A stretch of DNA of 64,000 nt, taken from assembly GCA_022495995.1 (NCBI GenBank), contig JAFEMH010002585.1, positions 98,501 to 162,500 of the forward strand. The letters are read 5' to 3'. A model generated the notes under the pieces. It ran no database searches. It saw nothing but the letters and a program-made list of their open reading frames with translations, and had not been told where the DNA came from. This DNA is from Adenophora triphylla var. japonica. Its lineage: Eukaryota; Streptophyta; Magnoliopsida; Asterales; Campanulaceae. How positions within the stretch are numbered: the first letter of the stretch is position 1; each line of letters begins with the position of its first letter. Shown here one piece after another: positions 53,392 through 64,000 of this stretch. Position numbers and translations under genes: made by a program.

Positions 53392-54010
53392 CTATGCTTG
53401 TTTTGGAGATGTCGACGCCTTCATTGAAGTTTTATAACATTCCTTGGCTACCTGTCGATCACTGTAAATCTTAGCGACACCCCAAGGTGTTGGGAACTTC
53501 ACACACTGATGGTAAGTGGAGGGTACGGCCTTCATTCCATGAATCCACGGTCTTCCAAGAATGACATTGTAAGATGTTGCGCAATCAATTACGCAGAACC
53601 GTTCCATGGTGTTGAGGCCCTTTGAGTATATTGGAAGTTTTATCTCCCCCACCGTTTCTTTGACTTCACCACCGAAGCCTACCAAAGATCAAGACTTCTT
53701 AACGATCTCCGATTCTGGGATGTTCATTTCCTTAAGGGTACCCAACATAATAAGATTGACAGAGCTGCCCCCATCAACCAGGATACGCCGTATTGTACAG
53801 TTGGCGATCTGCAAGGAAATAACTAGACCGTCGTGATGGGGTTCTAGCAGGTTCTCTCGATCGCTTTCATCAAAGGTGATTGGATCCTGGCAGGTGTCGA
53901 CATCCCGGGCCGTCTTTCCGGCTTCTCCCCTTTGACTCCTTAGCATGTCGTTTTGCGGCGTAATAGGATGTTCCACATATTTCGAGCCTCCACCGATGAA
54001 GTTGATCACC
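53392..54010 (-). pseudogene. Aspartic protease region, inner element
   Basis: The active-site word reads RRILVDGGSSVNLIM, with DGG in place of the usual DTG, a form often seen in Tat elements. The continuation (GEIKLPIYSKG, YNVILGRPWIHGMKAVPSTY, KFPTPWGVAKI) ends at 53392. A stop separates the two halves near 53687. Confidence 0.75.
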
Positions 54011-54099
54011 TTTGTTGATGCCGGGGAGAAACCGGTCTTTCGGCTTCATGAGGAGCTTCCGCATTTTCAGCCTTCTTCTTTACGGATCCCAACAGCCTC

Positions 54100-55745
54100 C
54101 TTAAGATGTCCTTTCGAGAGCAAGTAACCGATCTCCTTTCTTAGCGCGATGCAATCTTCGCAACGTGTCCAAAGTCTTCATGGTAAGCGCACCATTTTGA
54201 TTTGTCACGCCATCCCGTGGCTTTGTCCGTTTTCTTTGGCCATCCGGCTTTGTCCCCCAGGTTGCCCATTGCACGTAGTACACCTAAAATGTCAACGAAA
54301 AACAATAATCGAAATGTTAGGCACATTATCATTATCTTCATCCTCACCGTCTATTGAATTAATTTTGCTAGTGTCAATTCTCGGATAAGGATTGGAACGG
54401 TTGTTCTGCGATGGGACGATTCATCTTTTCCGTCGGGATGGTCATATGTCGACATCTTGGACGATGACTTCGATATTCGCAGCTCATCTTCCTCCGAGTC
54501 TTATGAATCTCAATGCCCCGCTCCCGACTTCTTCCAACCGCTTACAAGGAGTCATCACCAAATCCTGATAGTATGGTGAATCTTTCTTCAAATTTCCATT
54601 TTGAATGCTTCGTGGCCGTCGACATGTCAAGATTGGGAATTTCTAGCACTTCCTTATTGAACCGGTGGACATAATCCTTTAGAGTTTCATTAGGCTCTGG
54701 GTCACATTGTAGAGATCACTTGTCAATCTTTCAAATTGTCGATCGCATGAGAATTGGTTATAGAACATGTTGATGAGCCGGGCGTATGAACCAATTGAAC
54801 CTAGGGGTTGCCTAATCAGCCATTTGAGAGCTGGTCCACAAGGTGGATCCAAATCCCCGCATAAGCAAGCCTCCCGAGAATTGAAGCGGAATATGGATTA
54901 TGTCCATCTTTTCTTGATAGTGTGCAACATGCTCCTCCGGGTCCATGGTGCCGTCGTACAACTTCATAGATGGTACACCGAAACGCTTCGGGATGTCGAC
55001 ATTTGCAATTCAGGGACAAACCGGGATTGATTGTACAGCTTCTGCGTCACCGGTTGAATTGGGGGAGTTACGCCCGGCACGTTCATTATCGCCTCTACGA
55101 GATCCCGCATCTGTTTGGCTAGTGGGTTTCCTGCAAAAGGGTCACCATAGGAATACGATTGAAATTATTATTATTAAAAAGATTATTTAGCAAACCGAGT
55201 TGTCCGTAGTAGTCGTAACGGTAGTGTTGTCAATGAATGGGATGAACGGGTGAATCCTGCGGAAGATGGCGTCAATGGGGTATCCCCGGCAAGGATGTCG
55301 ACATCATTAAGGATGTCGGACGGATGAGTTTGAGGAGGACTGCCCATTGGGATGAATTCATTCTCGGAATGTAGATCCTCCGGTGTTGTCAAAGTTGAGA
55401 ACCCTTGCACGCAGCTGGAGATATGTTGTCAAGCCGAGACGCGATGAGCCGTTGATCTTTACGCATCTTAATCATGGAATTGGTCGGCACCTTCGAGTTG
55501 TCTTCTTGCTGGTCCAACCTTTGATTCAACTCGGTCAGATACTCCGGATGTCGGCATCTACGTTGGAAGAGGTTGTCCCCTTTTGTGGAGTCTTCGTAGG
55601 TTGAGTTGGCCGAGGTCCGGCCTCGAGGAGGTGGTGATAACAAGCCGGTTCTCGCCTCCCGATGTCGTAGCAACAGCGGGACCTTTGCCGGCGGCGGACA
55701 CATTGGGGGTGCGGACATAGTGAATTTGACTAGGAAATGATCCAA
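54100..55745 (-). pseudogene. Gag region relic, inner element
   Basis: The start at 55745-55389 (MDHFLVKFTMSAPPMCPPPA) is followed by a heavily broken Gag core. Words such as CGPALKWLIRQPLGSIGSYA and LINMFYNQFSCDRQFE (about 54840-54740) and KWKFEERFTILSGFG (about 54600) are visible in several frames. It would have formed the capsid. The outer element's gag has the same core word order. Confidence 0.65.
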
Positions 55746-55795
55746 ATAACCGATAAATCACGAGGCCCCTCGGTGGGCGCCAAATTGTTTTGGTA

Positions 55796-56387
55796 GAAAA
55801 AACAATAGAGTAGAATCTTAACTTTGTTTAGTATGTGGATTGGACAATAAGGAGGGGACTGTGGAATTCGACTATATGGAACAAAAGCGCGAAAAAGAGA
55901 TAATGACACCACGATTTGTTAACGAGGAAAACCTTGGAGGTGACAACCTCTTTGGAAAAAACCCCGGGAGTTAGGTCTCCAACCTTAAAAGTTTCACTAT
56001 AATGATCACGAATACAACTTTGGAAGATAATGGAGAGGATTACAAGAGCTTGTGTGTAGAGTGTGTGCGTGTGAGCATTAGTGTATGTTCCGTCTCCATT
56101 TCCCCTTAAATACAAGTAAATATGAAGCAGTCAATACGGTTCCTACAATCTCGGGATTTTGGCTTATCCTTTCAACCTCCGTGAGACCAAGTCGCCCTAG
56201 CTGTTGAAGGTCTGTTGAACGTCTTTGGAGAATATCCCGCATTCCTCTCTTAATTACTGAAAAAATAAGAATAAGAATATTAGGAAATATTAAATAAGTA
56301 AATATTAGAACAATACTTACAGCGTAATGACATCTTGATATGCAGGATCAACTGAAGATGTCACCATGTTGAAAAATACCCACAACA
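55796..56387 (-). mobile_element. Inner element 5' LTR
   Basis: 592 bp, matching 46589-47197 with roughly a dozen differences. It is followed in minus sense by the TTTGGCGCC primer site and preceded by the GGATG duplication at 56388-56392. Confidence 0.95.
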
Positions 56388-56392
56388 GGATG

Positions 56393-56465
56393 TAAATCAA
56401 GACATTACCTCAAGATGGATGTCCAAGATGTAGAACATGCTGAGTGGATTTTTTAGGGTGAAACA
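56393..56465 (-). mobile_element. Outer element 3' LTR, proximal part
   Basis: This matches the end of the 60356-60930 LTR (TAAATCAAGAC..TTACCTCAAG ... GGGTGAAACA) and completes the LTR interrupted at 46588. Confidence 0.9.
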
Positions 56466-56546
56466 ATTGCCCCAAAATATTAAGGTTTTTTCATGCTGAA
56501 ATACGGAAAGTCTTAATATTTTGACAAGAATATCCTTACGTGACGA

Positions 56547-57486
56547 TTGGAAGGAAAGGGTATAGTCGTGATAGGAACCAGTAACCATGATTTTCGGGCG
56601 GCCTCGATATCATCAAATCTTTTCAAATTCTTTTCATATCTGATGTCTCTTCCTATATTATGGTGGGATCAGCCTAAAGGGTGCAATCTTCATCTGTCTT
56701 TGTCAAATCCAAAGTCACAACGTTTCTTCAAAAAGTGAGTTGGATTCATTGTACCATCGAATTGGTTACTTTAACAAGTCCATACTAACATATATTCTTA
56801 TGTGCAGTGACTCGATTCGGCTTTACGACGAATGACAATATTGTGGCTAAGTACAAAGGCAAGATGAAAGTAGAACAGAACATACCTGAGGCGGGTGATA
56901 AAGTTACCTTGAAGAGAAAAAGGGAGGATCAGGTTACCATTGCGGAGAAGCAGACTCGGAGTGAAGAGGTGCTGGAGAGTCAGGTAAGGGTTTATCTGGA
57001 TTTTTGTGCAGAGATCCTTTTTTATTCTGGTAAATATCTTTTGATTGTTGATAACATGCTGTCTCGATTGCCAAAATGATGTCCAAAGAAATCAGGATGT
57101 GTAAGGAAAAGTGTGATACCTTAGACATGAGTAGAGTTGAGCATGAGAAGGATTTGAAAGAAGCTGCTAGGATACTGAGAGAAAAGGGATTAGAAATCAG
57201 GGATAAGAATGAAGAGATTTTAAAATGGCGGTCCAGGCTTGCCAGCGTCGATATTAGGCATGCGAGGGAGATGGAAGCACTTCGTGATGAACTGGTGAAT
57301 GAAACTGCTAAAGCGGTTTTTGAAACTAGAATCCAAATGATTGAGGAATACCAGGCAGGAGAGCACGTGAACTGGGACCTGGATGATGAAAAGGCAGCTT
57401 TGCAGCGAATCATTGATGAAAAGGTGAATGAGGCCTCCAAGGATCTTGAGCAGGTCGACGATGCCCACGACAGCAACACTGAATGA
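56547..57486 (+). pseudogene. Antisense accessory ORF of the outer Tat element
   Basis: Several frames in order: 56547-56738, 56807-56990 (TRFGFTTNDNIVAKYKGKMK, LKRKREDQVTIAEKQ, ending at a GTAAGG donor), and 57076-57486. The last is an open coiled-coil block ending IQMIEEYQAGEHVNWDLDDE, then DDAHDSNTE and a stop. The tail parallels MMKKYQEGKADTWDINRE of the inner element. Like that ORF it runs against gag-pol next to the 3' LTR. Probably a spliced gene whose 5' exons are partly lost. Confidence 0.6.
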
Positions 57487-58313
57487 CTTTTAGGATGTTT
57501 TATCTTCTTCCCTTGAAAACAGTTTGGTGAGGGTTTACCCTCAGAAAGAATTTTTTAAGTTGTAAGTACTCATAAGAGTCAAGACATTAAACCTTTTGGA
57601 GATGTTGGGTTGGTTCAACATATTAACCTGGTGAGGCGCTTTTGCCTTTTTTTTCTTGGATATTTTATTGAAACTGCTTGGTTGGTGATAAAATCTTTGT
57701 TGTTCGTTGGTAACATGTAAACGTTACAACCACTTGACGGAGATAACATGTCAATGTTATTACTAAATTGAAAAGATAACATGTGACAATGTTGTAACCA
57801 AGTTGAAAAGACAACATGTAGTAATGTTGTAATCATTGATTCCCAAGTGGGAAAACGTGCGCTCAGGCGAGGTTGTGATAACCAATAATCCTTTGAAAAG
57901 ATGTCATATCTTTTAAACCATAGAAGGTAAATACCTTAATCGTGCGCTAAGGCGAGGTTATGATAATCAATGAACTTAGAAAAAATGGATAATCTTTTAA
58001 GCCATAAAAGGTGTTTTACCTTGCCTCTACGAGATGTTGACATGTCGAACAGTTGTCCAAGTTGACCACACATTCGGGTATATCGAACTACCATGGTTTA
58101 CAGTGACATCTTGCAAAACAAAAATACGTTAGAGATGGGTGTTAGCTATGGCTAACACCCATCCGATGCTTAAGTCAGTAAAAGTTTGATTCAAATAAAA
58201 AGGAAAGAAAATTGATAGAAACTAGTTTGAGGGGAAGCTTATACCTGAAGGTGGAAATCGTAATAACTTTCAACTTACATGTAATAATGTTTCAGATGTA
58301 TGGCATTCCAGCT
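57487..58313. repeat. Non-coding region with two short tandem arrays
   Basis: At about 57705-57840 a unit of about 36 bases with GATAACATGT..AATGTT and AAATTGAAAA recurs three times. At 57851-58020 a unit of about 90 bases starting GTGCGCT(C/A)AGGCGAGGTT occurs twice. No gene is visible. Confidence 0.65.
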
Positions 58314-59578
58314 TCAAGGTATTCGGATGCCGTCTGGGGTAGACAGCCAGTATGCACCCTTTCCTGCCTCAGCATCAACAAAATAGGGACCTTCCCACTT
58401 CGGAGCTAATTTGCCTGCGTGCAACTCCCGGGCATTCTGGAATAATTTCCTCAGTACCATGTCTCCAACCTGAAAACGCCTTATTCTTAAGTTCTTATTG
58501 TACGACCTGGCAATTCGTTGTTGGTAGGTGGCCATCCTTATCTTGGCCCTGTACCTGAGTTCATCCACGGTATCCAGATCTTGGGCTAGGAGGTGGTTAT
58601 TGTCTTCAAGAGTCAGCAATCCATATCTTGCGGTTGGAATTGTTGCTTCTATGGGGAGTACAGCTTCAGTGCCGAATACCAAAGCATACGGTGTCTGTCC
58701 TGTAGCGTTCTTAGATGTTGTCCTGTCGGTCCATAGTACAAGTGGTAATTCATCGGCCCATCTTCCCCTTTCCTATCCAAACATTTTTTCAAGTTGTTGA
58801 TGATCAACTTGTTGCTCGATTCAGTTTGTCCGTTGGCTTGAGGATGTACATGGGTTGATGTTATCAATTTGATTCCCCACCTCAAACAGAAATCCCTTGT
58901 CTTTTTGCTAATAAACTGAGAACCATTGTCACAAATGATTTCCGAAGGAACGCCAAACCTGCTCAAAATGTTCTTCTTTAAGAAGGATATGACCTCCCTA
59001 TCTCGTACTTGAACATACGCTTCTGCTTCGATCCATTTGGAGAAGTAATCCGTCATGGCTAACATGAACACCCTGCCTCCTGTAGCTTTTGGTAACTTGC
59101 CGACTATGTCCATGCCCCATTGCATGAAAGGCCAAGATGAAAGTACGGGGTGAAGAGGTTCAGCGGGTTGAAGCAAGATGTTGCTATGCCGTTGACACGC
59201 CTCGCATTTTAAAGCGAAATCCATTGTGTCTTGTCTCATAGTAGGCCAGTAGTATCCCGTTTTGAGGGCTTTGGAAGACAACGTCTTTCCTCCTGAGTGA
59301 TTTTCACATTCTCCCGCGTGTAGGTCGCTTGTTAATTTTTCAAAGATACGATTACAAGAAAATTGGTTAATAAACATGTTGATCAATTGAGAATATGATA
59401 AGATGGAGTTCATGGGTTGATTGGTCAGCCACATCAAGGCGGGACCGGATAAGGTAGAGCCAAAGCCCCTGCATAAACAAACTTCTTTAAGGTGCGGAGG
59501 AATGCTGATGATATCCATCTTTTCTTGGTATAAGGCAATATGTTCTGCAGGATCTGTCGTGCCATCGTATTGCTTCAT
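58314..59578 (-). pseudogene. Gag-integrase fusion of the outer element
   Basis: One frame of 309 codons (59578-58649) starts in the Gag core (YDGTTDPAEHIALYQEKMDI, SGPALMWLTNQPM, INQFSCNRIFEKLTSDL). It passes without a stop into the integrase zinc domain (HAGECENHSGGKTLSSKALK, CEACQRH) and core (MDIVGKLPKATGGRVFMLAM, TDYFSKW, IICDNGSQF, HPQANGQTES). So the D,D,E residues are there, while protease, reverse transcriptase and RNase H are gone. A shifted frame (58682-58314) holds the integrase C-terminus (FGTEAVLPIEATIPTARYG, KWEGPYFV). Integrase normally inserts the cDNA; whether the fusion did anything is unknown. Confidence 0.85.
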
Positions 59579-60308
59579 GGGAGGTACTTGGAATCTCTAC
59601 TCCAGCTATAGCAGGAACGAAGCGTGAATCATGATGGCTGGTTGGAGATGCCTGGTTAAAAGGCAAGGTGACTCTGGGAACCTTTATGAGGATTTCCTTA
59701 AGTTGATGTACTTCTCTTGCAAGGCCAGTATCTGCAACAGGGTTAGTGGCAACTATAGGATTGAAAGGAGCATTGAACAAATTAAAACTCCCTGTTTTCC
59801 CCACGGGAGATGGAGTTGCAAAAGTGAAGCATGATGACAACGATATCGGGTTGGATGTGACGGTTGTGCCTTCAGTCTGAACGGTATTGAACATGGATGT
59901 GCTACCTCTTTCACCTTGCGCAATTGTTTCAGCACCTGTAAAAAAAGTCCTGGGTTGCGAAGGAGAAATCTCAGGAACGCTAACAACGGGGACGCTGCGC
60001 CCTGAAGCCGAAAAATCACGTCGCAACTTGTCGAGGTGAGTAAAGATCGTCTGGTTGGTCTGCTGCTGTCCATCAAGATGATCTTTTAGCTGTTGCATCA
60101 TACTCGTCATAGCCGTTATAAGTTCTAACAGGATTCCAGGTAACGTCATGGATGAGGATCCGCCCAGACTAAGTCCTTGGCTTTGGGACGTGATGGCGCC
60201 AGAACCGATAGGCGGATGCGGATTGGATGTTGCGGGCAAGCTTGATGCGCTGGTCCTTGCCCCAGTGGTGATGATGGGGGTTGACATGGCTGAGGTCGGA
60301 TTGATCAT
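59487..60308 (-). pseudogene. Gag N-terminal part, outer element
   Basis: A 273-codon frame begins MINPTSAMSTPIITTGARTS about 50 bases after the primer site. It is Ser/Thr/Pro-rich with a short coiled segment (LLELITAMTSMMQQLKDHLD). It overlaps the fusion frame at 59578 in another register, so one frameshift separates the two halves of gag. Confidence 0.65.
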
Positions 60309-60355
60309 CTTGATTGGAATCTAAAAAACCAAAGTTTCCACGGACGGCGCCAAAT

Positions 60356-60930
60356 TGTTTTGGACAAATTTCGATAAGTAAATTTGTCTTCTCAAGGAGG
60401 TTTGGGCACAAATAGAATATAATTCTCAAAACAACATGAACACAAGGATGTAACGAGGAAACCCTTAGAGTAATCGTCCAAGAGAAAAACCTCGGGAGGC
60501 TTTTGGCAAGCCTGCCTAAACCAAAGAGATTTTATTAAGTATTGAGAGTTATCGAGTACAAGGGTAGAGTAAGAGTAAGCAAAAACTGTGTAACGTGAAC
60601 ACAAGTGCTTTCTAAGAGTAATATATAGGCTTAATTGTAACTGAAAATAACAACTTGAATGTCGTGTTGATTTTGCGCCTAGAATCTCGCTCCTTGTTGA
60701 TGGAGTCCAACCGTTATCCTTTGATTGATGGTTTGAATCCGTTTGCTGCTCTTTGACTAGGTCCAAATGGTCACATGGGTGAATTATTTATTTATAATTC
60801 TGCTCCTGAAAAATAGGATAAACACAACAAATAATTTCAAGGCGTTAGTCCAAGATGTAAATCAAGACGTTACCTCAAGATGGATGTCCAAGATGTAGAA
60901 CATGCTGAGTGGATTTTTTAGGGTGAAACA
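60356..60930 (-). mobile_element. Outer element 5' LTR
   Basis: 575 bp from TGTTTTGG to GTGAAACA, matching the split LTR at 46086-46588 and 56393-56465. The left side carries the primer site, and the right side the GTCAT duplication. Confidence 0.95.
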
Positions 60931-60935
60931 GTCAT

Positions 60936-61872
60936 CTAGATTGGTCACAACCGGTGATTATGAAATGAGATTATTTTTGGAAATTTTCTATTTTATCTCC
61001 ATACGCCTCTACAATTGTGTGGCTATTTTTTATTTCTCAACTCGTGAATTTGACGGTGTGGCTGTATTTAGTTGACGGCGTGTGGCCATATCTACCTGGT
61101 GTAGCCGTTTTTAGCGTCATGCAATACGATTATTTGAGAGTTATCTGTTACAGTTGTTCTCTTTCCGCGAAATTGATATCTTTGTTATTCTTAATAATGA
61201 TCTAATGATACTGAATCAAAGAGAAGCAAGTCTTATATAAACCAAAATTTAACACTAGTAAAAAAACTTAAAAAGGGGTTTTACCGTTTTAGAGCCTTAA
61301 AACTGTCAGCTTCCCGTTTAAAAAGTTTCATATTTGTTGTGCTAATTTGACAGCTTTAGTTGTAAATGTGACAGTTTAAAGTCCAAACATGATAATATAT
61401 ATAAAGTGATGGACCAGAAGTTTAGCCTTAAATTTGTCAAGCCTAAAAAATTAAATGAAATAAAACCCAAACTTGAATCCAAAAGGAATCAGTGGGAGGA
61501 AAAAAAAAAAAGAACATATTGTTATGAATGGGAGAAAAAATTAAAAAAAATTGAACCTGGGCCATTTGTTCCTTCCACGATTACTGATTCAACCACTGGG
61601 ACATCAGCCACATGAACAATATGTCAAAAAAAAAAAAATCACTATTTTAATTATATATAACAGATTTAAATTTTGGGGCCCTATATCCACCGAAAATTTT
61701 GGGTATCCGAAGCGACGGCTACCCCGACTTACTCAATGGGCAGGACCCGCCCCCCCCTCCCCACCCCTCTATTCCAATCTTTGATCACTATACTTTCACC
61801 AACAAATGCCACCTATTATATTTATGAAAAAACAAATCTAGGTCGTTGGTGAGTTGTACTGCCTATAACATA
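60936..61872. other. AT-rich intergenic DNA with a possible CACTA end
   Basis: CACTAGTAAAAAAACTT at 61253 resembles a CACTA-type terminus, but no partner was found. Short words around ACAGCTTTAGTTG/GACAGTTTAAAG follow. The open frames at 61406-61784 have no recognisable content. Confidence 0.3.
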
Positions 61873-62131
61873 CTTCCTTAGTCCCGGTCCAAGCTTCGCC
61901 ATTTTAAAAGTGACATAAAATTTAAGGAAAGTGTTGAGTGAAAAATGGTTGTGAAAAATAATAAGTGAGTAGGTATGACAAGTGGGATTCACAATTTAAA
62001 TATGTGAGGGAAAAAAGTTAGTGGATATGACAAATGTGCCCCACAATTTATGAATGTGAGTATGGTGAAGCTTCTATCAAAACACCCATTTGAATAAAAG
62101 GTGAAGCTTCGGACGAACGGGACGAGAAGAG
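61873..62131. mobile_element. Stowaway-like MITE
   Basis: The ends CTTCCTTAGTCCCGGTCCAA and the imperfect complement ACGAACGGGACGAGAAGAG lie between TA dinucleotides (61871-61872, 62132-62133). Both ends continue into AAGCTTCGCC/GGTGAAGCTT. 259 bp, non-coding. Confidence 0.75.
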
Positions 62132-62880
62132 TATTCGGTTGATCTCTTTGTGCACTGATCGATAGTTGCTGATAGAAAGATGACTATTTTGTGTGGATAA
62201 ATGTTTTCAAATATACTCTTCTCTTTTCGAGTTTATTGACAAATTGCTTTGCATACTAATTGTAGATAGTCAATGTTACATATGTAATTCCAAAACATGA
62301 AATGTTACACGCATACTTTAATTTTGATTTAAATTGGACCACTTTTTCTAACATCCGTTAAAAACTAACAACCTCATGATAAAATTGTGTCGAAGTAGTA
62401 CCTCTTGTTAAGATTATCCCATTTTGCACCATGAATTCTAAGAATGTTAGAAATTTAACAAAATTGATCATGTGTATGTCACATGATGGGTATTTTGGTC
62501 GTTCTCATTTTAATTTTTCTTGAAAAAAAATTTGGAAAGAAAATTAGAACAATAATTATTATTTAAAAAATCGTGTCAAAACAAATAAAAATATCATATT
62601 AAATTTTAGTTTAATAGGGATGAAAGTGTAAATTTACTATCTTATTATGTTTTTTTTAGTAAACCTTATCATGTTTTATCATGAAATGTAGTAATAAATG
62701 TAAAAAAGAAAAACAATAAGCTTTGGGTCATTTTTTAAGGTCATCATTTTTTATTTTTTTTTTTCCATAAAAACTTGATTTTTGAATATATATTACAATA
62801 GGGAATGGAGGTAACCGCCAATACAAAAAGTGGCTAAGATTACATCTCAAAGTTGATCTGACGGCCTAAAATTGATCAAA
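62132..62880. other. AT-rich intergenic DNA
   Basis: No gene or clear repeat is visible. Confidence 0.4.
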
Positions 62881-62899
62881 AAAATTAACCCTAACTACC

Positions 62900-64000
62900 T
62901 GTGAAAATTGTTACCCATTCCACGTCTCTACACTTCCCACTCTCTATCCACAGCCGTTGCAGACTCTCGCACCGCACCCCATCAGTTGCAGACCAATTTG
63001 TGAGGTGAGAGATCATTACTTGGCGTATCAGGTTTATGTTAAAAGATTGCTTCATTTATAAATTACTTATTGTTTGTGTTCAATGTTTGGCTGATGTTTT
63101 AATTTTTTTTCCTGTCATATGTAAGATGAATTGAGGGGATTTTGGTTTACAAAGTTTTTATCAATTTTATCCTCATCCATGATTCCTTAGTTTCATGGCT
63201 TTCTTAGTTTCTTTCTGAAGTAGGTGATGAGGTGGTAATACCTGATATACATTCGGGATGCAATAGTTGGTTGCAGTTAGTTTTCATTTTTTTGTCCCGT
63301 TTTCATTTTTTTCAATCAACTTCTGAAAGTGTGAAACTAAGTGTACGAGTACACTGGATAACATTTTGATTAGGAAAGTAAACAGTGTTCACATTCATGA
63401 AAAGTTGATTAAGAAAGTAAACATTGTCGATGTATGTTTTGTTTTAAGTTAAAAATGACAGTTCAACAATTCAGGGTGAAGCTTTCATTGCCTCTTCTCC
63501 TCCTTCATTTCAAGGCACGTCACTGAATTATTTTCTGGATTTTAGGGTTCCAACCATAATGTTATGCTGAGCGTAACTGATTAATTAATTATATTGATTA
63601 AGTAATTGGGGTGTTGTTTTTACTGTCCAACTTTTAATTCAAGTGTCCATATATTTGAAAGGGAAAATTTGGCTGATGGAGCAACCTCTTAGGTTTTTTC
63701 TTCTTCCGGTGCTTCTTCGTATGTATAATTTCTTGGCAATGTTTCAAAATATTATTGTATTGGAGTACAGTGATTAGAATTGGCCGAAAAGTGATTTTTT
63801 AAATTTTGAAATTCGATACTAGCATTTGACGATGATTTGATAATGGTTTTCTTAAAGGTTGATTTTGTATAGTCGGATATGTCGTATATAACTTAAGTTT
63901 GAGTTAAGTTTTCCGTTGGCAACTTGAGTTTGTCGTTGAAATAATGATAAATCTTATCTTTTTACTTTCTGTTTTCTTCAAAATATTCTTACTTCAAAGT
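62900..64000 (+). other. Possible 5' end of a host gene running off the window
   Basis: Pyrimidine-rich, less AT-rich sequence (CCACTCTCTATCCACAGCCG, 62937-62956) looks like a plant leader and ends at a donor-like GAG|GTGAGAG near 63004. An acceptor-like TTCAG occurs at 63469-63473. An ATG at 63676 begins MEQPLRFFLLPVLLR, with another donor-like GTATGT at 63719. The piece is too short to identify. It could equally be non-coding. Confidence 0.25.

Larger units (their letters stand above)
46589..56387 (-). mobile_element. Inner Tat-type LTR retrotransposon, 9.8 kb
   Basis: LTRs at 46589-47197 (609 bp, 3' in minus sense) and 55796-56387 (592 bp, 5') both begin TGTTTTGG and end CCACAACA on the plus strand. 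The duplication GGATG (46584-46588, 56388-56392) is exact. The primer site after the 5' LTR is ATTTGGCGCCCACCGAGG. GTTTTTGGGGACAAAT precedes the 3' LTR as purine tract. Gag, protease, reverse transcriptase, RNase H and integrase relics follow on the minus strand, and an antisense ORF lies near the 3' LTR. The LTRs differ at about 2 percent by eye, so it is younger than its host element. Confidence 0.95.
46086..60930 (-). mobile_element. Outer Tat-type LTR retrotransposon, split by an inner one
   Basis: Exact 5-bp duplications GTCAT lie at 46081-46085 and 60931-60935. The 5' LTR (minus sense) is 60930-60356, 575 bp. The 3' LTR is 56465-56393 plus 46588-46086, interrupted by the inner element. 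After the 5' LTR comes ATTTGGCGCCGTCC, a tRNA primer site. A purine-rich TTTTGGGGCAAT precedes the 3' LTR. Without the inner element it is about 5 kb. It codes for a gag and a gag-integrase fusion (minus) and an antisense accessory ORF (plus). Protease, reverse transcriptase and RNase H are deleted. By eye the two LTRs differ at about 4 percent of positions. Confidence 0.93.

Noticed and set aside
56934..57479. Minus-strand frame of 181 codons rich in Ser and Leu
   Set aside because: It is the complement of the coiled-coil accessory ORF on the plus strand; Lys/Glu-rich codons read backwards give Ser/Leu/Phe.

Overview
This window is nuclear DNA from a flowering plant, almost certainly a eudicot. 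The evidence is spliced plant genes with GT-AG introns, a CYP82-type cytochrome P450, a plant-type exosome subunit, plant SINEs, Stowaway and hAT MITEs, Mutator-like elements and Ty3 retrotransposons of the Tat group. It is AT-rich and dominated by transposable elements. I see no bacterial, organellar or CRISPR features.

Only two host genes look intact. One is a nine-coding-exon gene for the exosome core subunit RRP45 (minus strand, 8054-17354; the spliced frame is open for 444 codons). The other is a two-exon CYP82 P450 (plus strand, 40192-41854; 525 codons). A broken F-box gene lies at 20850-21409, and a possible gene 5' end begins near 62.9 kb.

Layout. 1-3138: Ty3 retrotransposon 3' end with LTR, then a second LTR/primer-site fragment. 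3168-7188: a mariner-like element with a large partial inverted copy of itself, both arms carrying an antisense fragment that looks like the 5' end of a host gene. 7230-17600: a Stowaway MITE, then RRP45, whose introns hold MITEs, SINE sequence, a compact LTR element and small tandem duplications. 17656-20552: two hAT MITEs with exact 8-bp target duplications, tandem repeats and a SINE. 21919-24712: CACTA-type subterminal repeats, then a Pack-MULE carrying a spliced HROB-like gene fragment, inserted in a tandem array. About 24.7-39.9 kb: a very large Mutator-like element (see below). 40-42 kb: the P450. 42.4-46.0 kb: a truncated Ty3 element. 46086-60930: two related Tat-type retrotransposons, one inserted in an LTR of the other, both with exact 5-bp target duplications. 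61-64 kb: MITEs and the possible gene start.

The most interesting region is 24.7-39.9 kb. A decayed FAR1/MULE transposase gene, a Ulp1-like (C48) protease gene with recognisable His-Asp-Cys positions, and two small related genes resembling the XS zinc finger of SGS3/IDN2-type RNA-silencing proteins lie in a sea of a short motif, ATATCC(G/AG/GT/GA)AAAC. The motif occurs on both strands, in the spaces between exons and genes, together with arrays of CCTTGG repeats. This recalls the VANC anti-silencing arrangement of Arabidopsis VANDAL MULEs, but with different genes and motif. It is the best candidate here for an undescribed system. The second is the mariner inverted duplication, whose transcript could fold into a long hairpin and silence its own family.
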